Of a stretch of DNA of 22,213 nt, positions 14,378 through 20,769 are shown piece by piece. The notes under the pieces were generated by a model. It worked only from the letters and a program-made list of their open reading frames with translations. It did no database searches and was not told where the DNA came from. A program made the position numbers and the translations under genes. Numbering within the stretch: the first letter of the stretch is position 1; the number at the start of each line of letters is the position of its first letter. The DNA is from a virus. Location of the stretch: positions 1 to 22,213 of IMG/VR virus record IMGVR_UViG_3300044703_000017. The stretch is one strand, 5' to 3'.

Positions 14378-14692
14378 ATGGGCGGCAGCCAGTTTTTCAA
14401 GACCTGTCGCATTGTGGACGACGGCAAGACGCCCGAGTTCGACGTCCATGGAACGCGGCGGATCGAAGTCCTGCCGGATGGCCGCGTTCGACTGTGGCTG
14501 TGCAGGGACTTTCCTGCCGTCCCAGGCGTCATGCCGGGATATTGCGTACCGCAGGCGATCCTGCGCATCCCGGCCGCAAACTTCGTCTGGAACGCGAGCG
14601 CAATCGCACAATGGGCACTCGATCACGGCATGACCGACGTCCGCCCGGAGGGGCCGGTGGCGTTGCGGCCGAAGCGCGATCGGATGCAGTAG
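14378..14692 (+). CDS. hypothetical phage protein
   Basis: This 104-residue protein starts at ATG 14378 after a G-rich ribosome-binding site. It reads as an ordered beta/alpha domain: MGGSQFFKTCRIVDDGKTPE, RIEVLPDGRVRLWLCRDF, YCVPQAILRIPAANFVWNAS and AIAQWALDHGM. This resembles uncharacterised alphaproteobacterial proteins found beside prophage repressors. It runs head-on into the Cro-like gene, with 5 bp between the two stops and no terminator hairpin, so transcriptional interference between them is possible. No catalytic motif is visible. Confidence 0.7.
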   Translation: MGGSQFFKTCRIVDDGKTPEFDVHGTRRIEVLPDGRVRLWLCRDFPAVPGVMPGYCVPQAILRIPAANFVWNASAIAQWALDHGMTDVRPEGPVALRPKRDRMQ

Positions 14693-14697
14693 CGCGG

Positions 14698-14973
14698 TCA
14701 TGGCGCGGTCGCCTCCGCAGCCGTATCGCTTGTGGCGTGTGCCGAGATCGCGGGACGCTCAATATCAATTGGCCAAATGGCGTCGGCGGGCCAGTTGTCG
14801 GAAAGCCACTGGATCGCGCGCTCGCAGCGCCTCACCTGAATATCCGCGCCGGATTCGAGCGCCCCGAGCTTCTTGCCGTCATCGAACATGCGATGTGACA
14901 GCGTCGTCCCTTCCACGCGGGCGGCGTCCGTGTAGATGCGCGAAAGCGTAAGCAGATCGTCGATAGCGCTCAT
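14698..14973 (-). CDS. Cro-like regulator divergent from the repressor
   Basis: The 91-residue product begins MSAIDDLLTLSRIYTDAARV. The segment SHRMFDDGKKLGALESGADI looks like a helix-turn-helix recognition region, followed by RCERAIQWLSDNWPADAIWP. This type of small protein is common in Rhizobiales and sits where Cro does in lambdoid phages. ATG 14973 is chosen over the upstream ATG 15024 because the promoter (-10 at 14995-15000) lies between them, so 15024 would not be on the transcript. The promoter is covered by repressor operators, predicting that the gene is off in lysogens. DNA binding is inferred from position and pattern. Confidence 0.7.
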   Translation of the reverse strand: MSAIDDLLTLSRIYTDAARVEGTTLSHRMFDDGKKLGALESGADIQVRRCERAIQWLSDNWPADAIWPIDIERPAISAHATSDTAAEATAP

Positions 14974-14994
14974 GCTCGAATCAACCTCTTTGCC

Positions 14995-15024
14995 TGTATC
15001 CGGTATTTTTACCGGATTTGTCAA
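14995..15024 (-). promoter_or_regulatory. sigma-70 promoter for the Cro-like gene
   Basis: On the minus strand a perfect -35 TTGACA (15024-15019) and a moderate -10 GATACA (15000-14995) are 18 bp apart. An operator (15000-15015) lies almost wholly in the spacer and a second (15025-15038) abuts the -35. Transcription would start about 15 nt before ATG 14973. Confidence 0.65.
15000..15015. promoter_or_regulatory. repressor operator O1
   Basis: CCGGTA-TTTT-TACCGG, a 16-bp palindrome. It is the same family as three other sites in this window and lies inside the leftward promoter spacer. Assignment to the adjacent repressor is inferred. Confidence 0.8.
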
Positions 15025-15038
15025 CGGTAGTCTTACCG
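15025..15038. promoter_or_regulatory. repressor operator O2
   Basis: CGGTA-GTCT-TACCG, centred 24 bp from O1. This spacing puts the two sites on nearly the same face of the helix and would allow cooperative binding. Confidence 0.75.
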
Positions 15039-15076
15039 AATGCGGGGGATTGGGCCTTAGGTCAAACTACCGGACC

Positions 15077-15679
15077 ATGGGCATCAAAGACATTTTGGCT
15101 CGTATAGACCGCCGCCTCGAAGCAACAGGCGAAACCGACAATTCAGCTTCGGTGAAGGCCAAGGCACCCGATTTCATCCGCAACATGCGCCGCGGCAAGG
15201 TCAACGATGTCAAATTCGGGCCGATCAGGCGGCTCGCTGAGGTTCTCAAGACCACGCCTGAATGGTTGGTCGATGAAGAGGGTCCGGAAGAGATCGAGAC
15301 GCAGGAGGCGCAGAAAATCCCAGTAAGAGGAAAGGTCGGTGACGGCGGCGTGGTCATCGTGACCAGTGAAAATGAGGTGAAGCCGATAGAGGCGCCCAAG
15401 GGGTCAAATTCAAAGACTTCCGCAATCGAGATCGTCAGCGACGAATTCGGAAACCTAATGAAGGGATGGTTCGCCATCTACGACGACACCAGGCGAGCAC
15501 CAGCAGCCACTCTATTAGGTCAGAACTGCGTTCTATTGCTGACTGATGGCCGAATGTTCGTTTGCCGACTCGCCAAAGGCCGCGGCACCAAATTTACCTT
15601 GGAATCAAATCGCAGCGCACCCCTCCTGAACGTTGATGTTCAATGGGCGGCGAAGGTCAAAACCATGGTGCCCAGGTGA
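15077..15679 (+). CDS. CI-like phage repressor
   Basis: This 200-residue protein should maintain lysogeny by binding the CGGTA-N4-TACCG operators. The N-terminal helix-turn-helix region spans residues 1-65 (DILARIDRRLEATGE ... FIRNMRRGKVNDVKFGPIRR, LAEVLKTTPEWLVDEE). A linker leads to a LexA/S24-like beta domain from about 80 (IPVRGKVGDGG) to the end (CVLLLTDGRMFVCRLAKGRG, FTLESNRSAPLL, VQWAAKVKTMVPR). The usual catalytic G-x-S-M is not present, so it may not self-cleave, and induction may use another route. ATG 15077 is used; an in-frame TTG lies 9 codons upstream. No strong promoter of its own was identified. Its stop overlaps the next start as GTGA. Confidence 0.87.
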   Translation: MGIKDILARIDRRLEATGETDNSASVKAKAPDFIRNMRRGKVNDVKFGPIRRLAEVLKTTPEWLVDEEGPEEIETQEAQKIPVRGKVGDGGVVIVTSENEVKPIEAPKGSNSKTSAIEIVSDEFGNLMKGWFAIYDDTRRAPAATLLGQNCVLLLTDGRMFVCRLAKGRGTKFTLESNRSAPLLNVDVQWAAKVKTMVPR

Positions 15680-16338
15680 AGCACCTATCACCAATGGCTG
15701 GCCTGTTGACTGCCCTCATCGCGCACGAGCCAGCGGAAGCGCAGACCAGATGGCTTAACGCGCTCGTTTACGTTTGTCCGAAGCCTCTTCTCAGGTTAAT
15801 CAACGGACACCCCGATGAGTGCAAGTGGGCGCCAAGCGGAACAAAAGCAACAGCGATCGGAGTCGAGGCCGACTATCTCGGGCGCAAGTTCATCAAGATC
15901 GAAATTCCAGGCGGGGTGGGCTACGTCTCCGAAAACGATTTCGAAAGGGCCGCAAAGGAAGACCCGAAGATCGTTACGGAGCGCGAGCGGCAGCGCACAC
16001 AGAAGGCATCGGCAGATCGAAAGAAGACGACGGAGGCTGCGGAAGCCAAGCGGAAAAAGCAGGCACAGGATGATGACGCCGAAATCGCAAAGATGCCACG
16101 CGAAGCCTTCACAACGCCCTGCATTCTAGCCGCCGCCGAGCGCCTGCCACGAATAGCGGGCATTTCAATCGAAGCGAGTCGCGCCATCGACTTACCGGCG
16201 GGTACAGCAAGGGAGCCCGGATCGTTTCAGGCCATCATCGAGATCGACGCCAAGGCCGCTGGAGTAGCCGCAACCTACCACTTTGTATGTGCCAAAGGGC
16301 TTAGAACACCGCCAATCATTGTCGGTTTTCGTCCATAA
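15676..16338 (+). CDS. probable exported SH3-like/coiled-coil protein, co-transcribed with the repressor
   Basis: The start is GTG 15676 in GTGA overlap with the repressor stop; ATG 15694 is a second choice. The 220-residue product begins with a plausible signal peptide: KHLSPMAGLLTALIA, then HEPAEAQ with an A-x-A cleavage site. A small beta-rich domain follows at about 55-100 (SGTKATAIGVEADYLGRKFI, ...GGVGYVSENDF), like bacterial SH3 domains. Next is a long charged coiled coil (about 105-145) and a C-terminal beta domain with one Cys. Expressed from the lysogen, it could alter the cell envelope or exclude other phages. That role is inferred from location. No family was recognised. Confidence 0.65.
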   Translation: MKHLSPMAGLLTALIAHEPAEAQTRWLNALVYVCPKPLLRLINGHPDECKWAPSGTKATAIGVEADYLGRKFIKIEIPGGVGYVSENDFERAAKEDPKIVTERERQRTQKASADRKKTTEAAEAKRKKQAQDDDAEIAKMPREAFTTPCILAAAERLPRIAGISIEASRAIDLPAGTAREPGSFQAIIEIDAKAAGVAATYHFVCAKGLRTPPIIVGFRP

Positions 16339-16343
16339 AGGCT

Positions 16344-16359
16344 TGTTTCACGTGAAACG
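16344..16359. promoter_or_regulatory. parS-like ParB-binding site
   Basis: TGTTTCACGTGAAACG matches the near-universal bacterial chromosomal parS (TGTTTCACGTGAAACA) at 15 of 16 positions, including the complete central palindrome GTTTCACGTGAAAC. It lies 6 bp after the stop of the exported-protein gene and shares 2 bp with operator O3. It is the only copy seen in the window. Host ParB should recognise it; whether the phage ParB-like protein does is unknown. Confidence 0.85.
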
Positions 16360-16371
16360 GTAAAATTACCG
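16358..16371. promoter_or_regulatory. repressor operator O3
   Basis: CGGTA-AAAT-TACCG, same family as O1 and O2. It overlaps the parS-like site by 2 bp and lies just upstream of the rightward promoter. Confidence 0.8.
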
Positions 16372-16379
16372 ACTTCCTC

Positions 16380-16408
16380 TTGACCCGGTAAAATTACCGG
16401 TTTATACC
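16380..16408 (+). promoter_or_regulatory. rightward early promoter
   Basis: TTGACC (16380-16385) and TATACC (16403-16408) are separated by exactly 17 bp, and operator O4 fills the spacer. This is a strong, directly repressible sigma-70 promoter. Transcription would start near 16414 and read the whole right-arm operon. Confidence 0.8.
16385..16400. promoter_or_regulatory. repressor operator O4
   Basis: CCGGTA-AAAT-TACCGG, a 16-bp palindrome centred 28 bp from O3 and between the -35 and -10 of the rightward promoter. A bound repressor would block RNA polymerase. Confidence 0.85.
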
Positions 16409-16461
16409 CGACCACAGAAACCCCAGCCGACTCAGGGCTGGATCATGTGGGACCGGGGAAG

Positions 16462-16719
16462 ATGGCACAGGCACTTTGGGTTCGTGAGTTTCCCGAGATC
16501 GGCGGCAAGTTCCGGGAACGCGCCGATAAAATCGAAACCGAAAAGCGGCGCCTGCTTGAAGAACTCGCCGCGCTAAGCCGCAGCGAAGCCGCCCTCATTC
16601 AAGAGGTCGCCGCGACTGGCGAGTGGTCACGCCAAGAGATCGGCAAGGCGCTACTCAAGATCGACCCGCGCACGCTCCCATTTCTGCCTGACCGCCTGCC
16701 CGTCAAACGGTGTGCGTGA
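16462..16719 (+). CDS. small coiled-coil phage protein, first gene of the right operon
   Basis: The 85-residue product (ATG 16462; GTG 16447 in frame is possible) has a central charged coiled coil, FRERADKIETEKRRLLEELA through ALIQEVAATGEWS. A C-terminal piece, RQEIGKALLKIDPRTLPFLP, follows. It is the first gene after the repressor-controlled promoter, a place where lambdoid phages carry antiterminators or early regulators. Nothing in the sequence proves such a role. Its stop forms TGATG with the next gene. No family recognised. Confidence 0.6.
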   Translation: MAQALWVREFPEIGGKFRERADKIETEKRRLLEELAALSRSEAALIQEVAATGEWSRQEIGKALLKIDPRTLPFLPDRLPVKRCA

Positions 16720-17159
16720 TGTCCATCTCCAAATCAGATTCGGACACAGACCGCGCGCCCGTCTCCGCCACCGCTGGTGATCGGGGAGTTGAGGTTGGCG
16801 AACCGAAGTTCACGCCGGGTCCCTACGACGCGGATGAAGGTGACGGCCAGTATTTCTGCGTTTTTGATCCCGCCGGAAATCCGCTCGCCGTACTCGCCGA
16901 AGTCAAAGGGCCTGTGCACATTGAGTTGCTGCCGCAGGATGACGGTCAATCCGAAGATTACCGTCGCTATCCCGAGCACAAGGCGAATGCCCGCTTGTTC
17001 GCTGCGTCGTGGGATTACGACGAAGCCGCACGCTGCTTCGTTCGTTGGATAGCTGAATACGGCAACGACCTCCCCGCGAGCACGCTCGCCGCGATGGAGA
17101 ACGCATTCGGGGCGAATCTCCGCGCCGCCCTCGCCAAAACGGAGGGGCGCCGACCATGA
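16719..17159 (+). CDS. hypothetical phage protein with F-T-P-G-P...HKANARLFAAS pattern
   Basis: The start is ATG 16719 within TGATG. The 146-residue protein has a disordered N-terminus of about 30 residues, then KFTPGPYDADEGDGQYFCVF, a strand-rich middle and HKANARLFAASWDYDEAARC. Short phage proteins with F-T-P-G-P-W and N-A-x-L-I-A-A motifs are common early genes; this one is longer, with an added helical C-terminus (RWIAEYGNDLPASTLAAMEN). Function unknown. Its stop is in ATGA with the next small gene. Confidence 0.7.
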   Translation: MSISKSDSDTDRAPVSATAGDRGVEVGEPKFTPGPYDADEGDGQYFCVFDPAGNPLAVLAEVKGPVHIELLPQDDGQSEDYRRYPEHKANARLFAASWDYDEAARCFVRWIAEYGNDLPASTLAAMENAFGANLRAALAKTEGRRP

Positions 17160-17272
17160 CACGCCCAGAACTCCGCAAGCTTGATCGCATCATCGCGCAA
17201 AGCTGCGCGACGGCATGGACGACGCTCTACAACACAGCGAAGGCCGCATGTGATGCGACGGAGCGCGCGTGA
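17156..17272 (+). CDS. 38-residue hypothetical protein
   Basis: ATG 17156 (in ATGA with the previous stop) to TGA 17272 (in TGATG with the next start). The peptide MTRPELRKLDRIIAQSCATA continues WTTLYNTAKAACDATERA. It is a single amphipathic helix with two Cys. The double coupling and ribosome-binding GGAGGG just upstream argue that it is translated. No family is known. Confidence 0.6.
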   Translation: MTRPELRKLDRIIAQSCATAWTTLYNTAKAACDATERA

Positions 17273-17523
17273 TGTCTTTCGCCCAGGCAGAAGCTAATCG
17301 GCTGAGCATGGAGCGTAGCGGGCTTATCTTCATGTGCCCGAACGGTCAGCGCAGCACGGTTCTTAAGTGCCCGTGGCCCGGATGCAAAGAAGATGCGGTT
17401 ATGGGCTGGAGCTGCTGCGGCTCGCATTTCCGCGACATGCATCCGATCGCGTCCACGCCGCGGCGAATCATCGTCATCGCCGAGCCGCGCCGTACGCCTC
17501 TTCATTTCTGGAGGCACGCGTGA
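17272..17523 (+). CDS. small zinc-binding-type phage protein
   Basis: The start is ATG 17272 in TGATG. This 83-residue protein has a Cys/His cluster, CPNGQRSTVLKCPWPGCKED, then WSCCGSHFRDMHP, consistent with one zinc site (for example C-x4-C and C-C-x2-H). The N-terminus is helical (SFAQAEANRLSMERSGLIF). It belongs to a run of tiny coupled genes. The role is unknown; such proteins often target host factors. Confidence 0.65.
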   Translation: MSFAQAEANRLSMERSGLIFMCPNGQRSTVLKCPWPGCKEDAVMGWSCCGSHFRDMHPIASTPRRIIVIAEPRRTPLHFWRHA

Positions 17524-17744
17524 TGTGCACATGTCACGCCGACATCGACACGAAGCTTGAGCCGCTGAACGGCAAGCTTGCGACGGGTTTTCAACTCGTC
17601 CGCGACGAACGTGAAATGGTCCTGACCTTGCTGATGCAGGTCGAGAAGATCAATCCGCGCGGGAAGAAACCGCCGCACGTCTTGCCGACATACTGCCCAT
17701 TCTGCGGCGACAAACTCAACGTTGCGAAGGCGGAGGCCGCCTGA
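17523..17744 (+). CDS. small Cys-pair zinc-ribbon-like protein
   Basis: ATG 17523 lies in TGATG with the previous stop; the longer frame from 17367 is a shadow. The 73-residue protein begins MCTCHADIDTKLEPLNGKLA and ends with PTYCPFCGDKLNVAKAEAA. The CxCH near the N-terminus and CPFCG near the C-terminus could together bind one zinc ion. The middle, FQLVRDEREMVLTLLMQVEK, is helical. This is a recurrent phage small-protein type without known function. Confidence 0.7.
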   Translation: MCTCHADIDTKLEPLNGKLATGFQLVRDEREMVLTLLMQVEKINPRGKKPPHVLPTYCPFCGDKLNVAKAEAA

Positions 17745-17977
17745 TGCCCGCCTCCCTTGAACACAAAGAGCGGGTGCAGGTTGAGAAGGTGCGGGCCGGT
17801 TTCTATCGCGTCGGCGCGTATTGCATCCACAAGGGGCATTGGTGGTGCTGCTACCTCAAAGACAAGCCGATGCCTCACGCGCGCTATCGTCGCCTGCAAG
17901 AGGCGGTGTGGTGGGCGCAGCATAATCAGCCGCGCAGCGCAGAACGCGCGTGGCCCACCAATTCCAGTTTCGCGTAA
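17744..17977 (+). CDS. hypothetical Trp/His-rich phage protein
   Basis: A 77-residue protein from ATG 17744 in TGATG. The core GFYRVGAYCIHKGHWWCCYL shows alternating strands with H and three C residues, followed by a helix RYRRLQEAVWWAQH. It may be a small metal-stabilised fold. No family is recognised. The coupled TGATG chain ends here; the next gene starts 32 bp later. Confidence 0.6.
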   Translation: MPASLEHKERVQVEKVRAGFYRVGAYCIHKGHWWCCYLKDKPMPHARYRRLQEAVWWAQHNQPRSAERAWPTNSSFA

Positions 17978-18009
17978 CCGCGTCCAACATCAAACGGGGA
18001 AATGAGACG

Positions 18010-18429
18010 ATGGCACTAGAGATCAAGGGTATTCCGGTTATCGATAGCAAGAAGCCGGTCACGATCGAGATCACGTCGCGCGATATCGAAAACGGTGACG
18101 CGAAGGACCCTGGCAACTGCGCGATGGCGCGGGCCTGCAAGCGGGCACGCCACGCCACGGCCGCGAAGGTCCACCTGACCCGGACCTATCTCAAGGTCGA
18201 CGGCAAGTGGCTGCGCTTCCGCACCCCGGACTCCCTCCGCGCTGAAATCATCGCCTTCGACCGTGGCGGCAAATTCGCGCCGGGTGAATACACGCTCGCG
18301 CTGATGCCACCAGCCTTGAAGCTCGGCGCCCGCAAAAAAGACCCGCGTCCGACGCGCAAGCGCGGCAAGAAACGCCGCGCGTATCACGCGGTCGCCAACG
18401 TTCGCAGCATGCCCGCAGAACTCGCGTAG
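18010..18429 (+). CDS. hypothetical phage protein with basic C-terminus
   Basis: ATG 18010 (MALEIKGIPVIDSKKPVTIE) follows GGGGAAATGAGACG; the frame extends to 17950, but that part overlaps the upstream gene. The 139-residue product reads ITSRDIENGDAKDPGNCAMA, then VHLTRTYLKVDGKWLRFRTP, IIAFDRGGKFAPGEYTL and a Lys/Arg-rich tail (ARKKDPRPTRKRGKKRR). The pattern matches a family often found beside ParB-like genes in Rhizobiales phages. The basic tail suggests nucleic-acid contact. Function unknown. Confidence 0.72.
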   Translation: MALEIKGIPVIDSKKPVTIEITSRDIENGDAKDPGNCAMARACKRARHATAAKVHLTRTYLKVDGKWLRFRTPDSLRAEIIAFDRGGKFAPGEYTLALMPPALKLGARKKDPRPTRKRGKKRRAYHAVANVRSMPAELA

Positions 18430-18444
18430 CGCCGGGGAACGAAC

Positions 18445-19662
18445 GTGAAACTCAAGAAATTCGTTTCCGACAACGGCGGCGTCACGCGCGACTTTCATCA
18501 GATCGATCCGCGGCTTCTGCAGGTCCGACCCGACTTCAACATCCGCGACCTCACGACGCCGGCCGCGCGCGAGAAGCTCGACATTCTCAAGGCGCAGATC
18601 AAAGCCGAAGGCGTGTTGGAGCCGTTAGAGATCGAGTTCGACGGCGAAACGCCCTGGATCAACGAAGGGCATCGCCGGCACATCGTCGTGATGGAGTTGA
18701 TCGAAGAGGGTCACGACTTCAAGACGATCCCCTGCGTTCAGGAACGCCAGAACATTAAGGCCGACAAGCGCACGCTGCACATGCTGATGCGCAGCAAGGA
18801 AGATTACGAGCCGCTCGAATACGCCAAGGGTGTTGACCGGATGGTCAACGTTTACGGCTGGGACAAGGGCGCGCTCGCAACCGCACTCGGGTTCAAGTCG
18901 AAGGGCAGCATCGATCAGTACCTCGAAATGCTCGGCATGACCGATGCCGTGAAGGAGCAGGTTGCGCAGGGTGAAGTATCGGCAACCGTCGCGCTCAAGG
19001 TCACGCGCGAGACGCGGGACGCGAGGACTGATCCAGAATTCGCGGCTGAGCTGATCCGCAAGGCGGCAGAAGAACAGAAGCGGCTCGGGAAGCGCGGACG
19101 GGCGACGCCGAAAGCAATCGAACGCGTGAAGCCAAAGCCTGCGCCAAAGTCAGATCCCAAGCCCGAACCGGCGAAAACAGAAACTCCCACTCCGATCATG
19201 GCTCCGAATGCGGAAGTGGAGCCGCCGACCGTAAGGCTGAATGCCCAAGAGATCGTTGGGATTGCGGCTGCGAAGATACCGTCCGACGAACCCGCCCCCC
19301 TGATGCCTCATCCGACAGACGGGGCGCCGCCGGTTCACGAGCAATTGCAGGGCGCGGCAGATCGCGAGCGCGGGCAGACGTTCTCCGCAACCATGCCATT
19401 CCAGAACAAGGGTGGCGTGAACGAAGAGCCGTCCCAGGTGACGACACGTCCGCCTTCCCCGCCGTCATCGTTTGCGCCGCCGTCATCGGCTCACGACTTT
19501 GACCGCGAGATGTTCGCGATCGTCGCACGACTCGCCACCATCGCGGAGGAAAACTGCATCGGCGAGCGCGCCGACGATGAGATGGTTTCTGTTCCGGCGG
19601 AGGTCCTGAAAGCTGCGGATCGGGCGTATCGCTCGCGCGTCAGCGATGAGCTTGCGGCATAG
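18445..19662 (+). CDS. ParB-like DNA-binding protein
   Basis: This 405-residue protein has a ParB/Spo0J-type N-terminal domain: a helical lead-in, LKAQIKAEGVLEPLEIEFDG, then NEGHRRHIVVMELI, where E-G-H-R-R is the phosphate-binding motif of the family. A helix-turn-helix-rich middle follows (KGALATALGFKSKGSIDQYL). From about residue 215 it is a Lys/Pro-rich then disordered linker, ending in a short helical domain (REMFAIVARLATIAEENC). Possible roles are partition of an extrachromosomal prophage or transcription control. No ParA is in the window. A parS-like site lies about 2.1 kb upstream. Whether this protein binds it is untested. Confidence 0.85.
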   Translation: MKLKKFVSDNGGVTRDFHQIDPRLLQVRPDFNIRDLTTPAAREKLDILKAQIKAEGVLEPLEIEFDGETPWINEGHRRHIVVMELIEEGHDFKTIPCVQERQNIKADKRTLHMLMRSKEDYEPLEYAKGVDRMVNVYGWDKGALATALGFKSKGSIDQYLEMLGMTDAVKEQVAQGEVSATVALKVTRETRDARTDPEFAAELIRKAAEEQKRLGKRGRATPKAIERVKPKPAPKSDPKPEPAKTETPTPIMAPNAEVEPPTVRLNAQEIVGIAAAKIPSDEPAPLMPHPTDGAPPVHEQLQGAADRERGQTFSATMPFQNKGGVNEEPSQVTTRPPSPPSSFAPPSSAHDFDREMFAIVARLATIAEENCIGERADDEMVSVPAEVLKAADRAYRSRVSDELAA

Positions 19663-19664
19663 CC

Positions 19665-20009
19665 ATGTTCAAGCTCACTCGCCCCTGCAACAACTGCCCG
19701 TTCCGCAAAGGCGTGGGGCCACGCTTCCGTCTGCCGCGGCTGCGATTGCAGGCGATACGCCGCGCGGTCGCGTTCCAATGTCACAAGACGGTTGACTACG
19801 CGCACTTCAATAATCCCGAAAAACGGTCGGGCAATCATCCGCAGCAATGCGCCGGGCTGCTGGCGGTCCTGCATCGCGAAGGTGAGCCGAACCAGATCAT
19901 GCAAGTCGCGATGCGGCTCGGGCATCTCGATCCAGCGAAGCTCGATCCTGACCGCGAAGCCTATGGCTCGTGGCAAGGCGTGTTGCTGGCGCACGGAGCC
20001 GCAGCATGA
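19665..20009 (+). CDS. DUF6283-like Cys-rich protein
   Basis: This 114-residue protein starts 2 bp after the ParB stop. It has the signature PCNNCPFRKG (C8 and C11), FQCHKTVDYA (C39) and HPQQCAGLLAVL (C62), with His residues near the third and fourth Cys. These match the DUF6283 family of phage and bacterial proteins. Four Cys suggest one metal site. The C-terminal part is helical and ends EAYGSWQGVLLAHG. Its activity is unknown. The stop is in ATGA with the next gene. Confidence 0.82.
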   Translation: MFKLTRPCNNCPFRKGVGPRFRLPRLRLQAIRRAVAFQCHKTVDYAHFNNPEKRSGNHPQQCAGLLAVLHREGEPNQIMQVAMRLGHLDPAKLDPDREAYGSWQGVLLAHGAAA

Positions 20010-20248
20010 ACCCCGCATGGCTCATCTATTCCACCATCACGCTCTCCGGATTCCCGGCAACGCAATGGACCGCGATTGAATATCCGTCGCGTGAAATCTG
20101 CGAAGCCAAGGCGCGTGAGTTCGCAGCCTACGAGCGCAAGCCCGAGCGCGTTAAGGATCGCGTCGCAAAAGAGATCACCATCAAGATCATGCCGCGCTGT
20201 ACGTCACAGCCGCCGCAGTTTTTCGTGGTGGATGGAGGGCAGTCGTGA
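20006..20248 (+). CDS. hypothetical phage protein
   Basis: ATG 20006 lies in ATGA with the preceding stop. The 80-residue product has a hydrophobic start, MNPAWLIYSTITLSGFPATQ, then EYPSREICEAKAREFAAYER and a C-terminus with a lone Cys (IKIMPRCTSQPPQFFVV). A strand, a helix with C, and a strand with C suggest a small disulfide or metal-linked fold. The N-terminus could be a weak signal sequence. Not recognised. Confidence 0.6.
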   Translation: MNPAWLIYSTITLSGFPATQWTAIEYPSREICEAKAREFAAYERKPERVKDRVAKEITIKIMPRCTSQPPQFFVVDGGQS

Positions 20249-20349
20249 TGCTCGGATTGATGGCATACGCCATCGTGTTCGCGCTGATGCTCGTGCTCGC
20301 GCGGCTGATGATCATCGGCAGCAACCAGTTGAGTCAGCGTCAACAGTAG
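20248..20349 (+). CDS. 33-residue single-pass membrane peptide
   Basis: ATG 20248 (TGATG with the previous stop) to TAG 20347-20349. MLGLMAYAIVFALMLVLARL MIIGSNQLSQ... is one transmembrane helix with a short Gln/Ser-rich tail. A GGAGGG site lies about 11 nt upstream. The size fits small phage membrane proteins, such as those that modulate the host envelope, but the role is unknown. Confidence 0.65.
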   Translation: MLGLMAYAIVFALMLVLARLMIIGSNQLSQRQQ

Positions 20350-20361
20350 GGAGTGAGGATC

Positions 20362-20769
20362 ATGCTTGCGAAAACACCAAAGCAGAGACTTGCGAAGCTG
20401 CACGTCGTGAAGCGTCGTGCGGATGATCTCGATCAAGCCATCGGACGGCGCGTGCGAGCGCGTCGGCTGGAATGCGGCATCAGCCAGTCGGCGCTTGCCG
20501 AACAAATCGGGCTCACGTTCCAGCAGGTTCAAAAATACGAGAAAGGGACGAACCGCATCGGCGCAGGCCGACTCGTCAAGATTGCCGCCGCGCTCGACAC
20601 GTCGGTATCGGTACTCGCGGGCTCAATCGACATCACGGCTGCGGCAACCATCGGCGAGCGCCTGACCACCAGCAAATTCGGACTCCGGCTCGCACAAGCT
20701 GCGCTGAAACTCACGAGCAAGCGCAAACTCGGAACGCTCGTCGACATGGCGGAAAGTCTCGTGTCATGA
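20362..20769 (+). CDS. XRE-family regulator
   Basis: ATG 20362 follows GTGAGG by 4 nt; GTG 20353 is an alternative. The 135-residue protein has a basic N-terminal helix and a clear XRE domain at about 27-82: IGRRVRARRLECGISQSALA, EQIGLTFQQVQKYEKGTNRI, RLVKIAAALDTSVSVLAG. The rest is helical. It resembles SinR/CI-type regulators common in alphaproteobacteria and could regulate late genes. It is in the repressor-controlled operon and its stop is in ATGA with the next gene. Confidence 0.85.
   Translation: MLAKTPKQRLAKLHVVKRRADDLDQAIGRRVRARRLECGISQSALAEQIGLTFQQVQKYEKGTNRIGAGRLVKIAAALDTSVSVLAGSIDITAAATIGERLTTSKFGLRLAQAALKLTSKRKLGTLVDMAESLVS

Noticed and set aside
13073-14701. 542-codon minus-strand open frame
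   Set aside because: It runs antisense to the genes at 13823 and 14378 and across other minus-strand genes in a different frame. Composition is Arg/Ser-rich and no domain is recognised.
13657-14898. 413-codon plus-strand open frame
   Set aside because: It is a patchwork across a minus-strand gene, the 53-codon plus gene in another frame, the hairpin region and the Cro-like gene; no protein-like segment.
14698-15024. Longer start (ATG 15024) for the Cro-like gene
   Set aside because: It would put the coding start across the operator and upstream of the -10 of the gene's own promoter.
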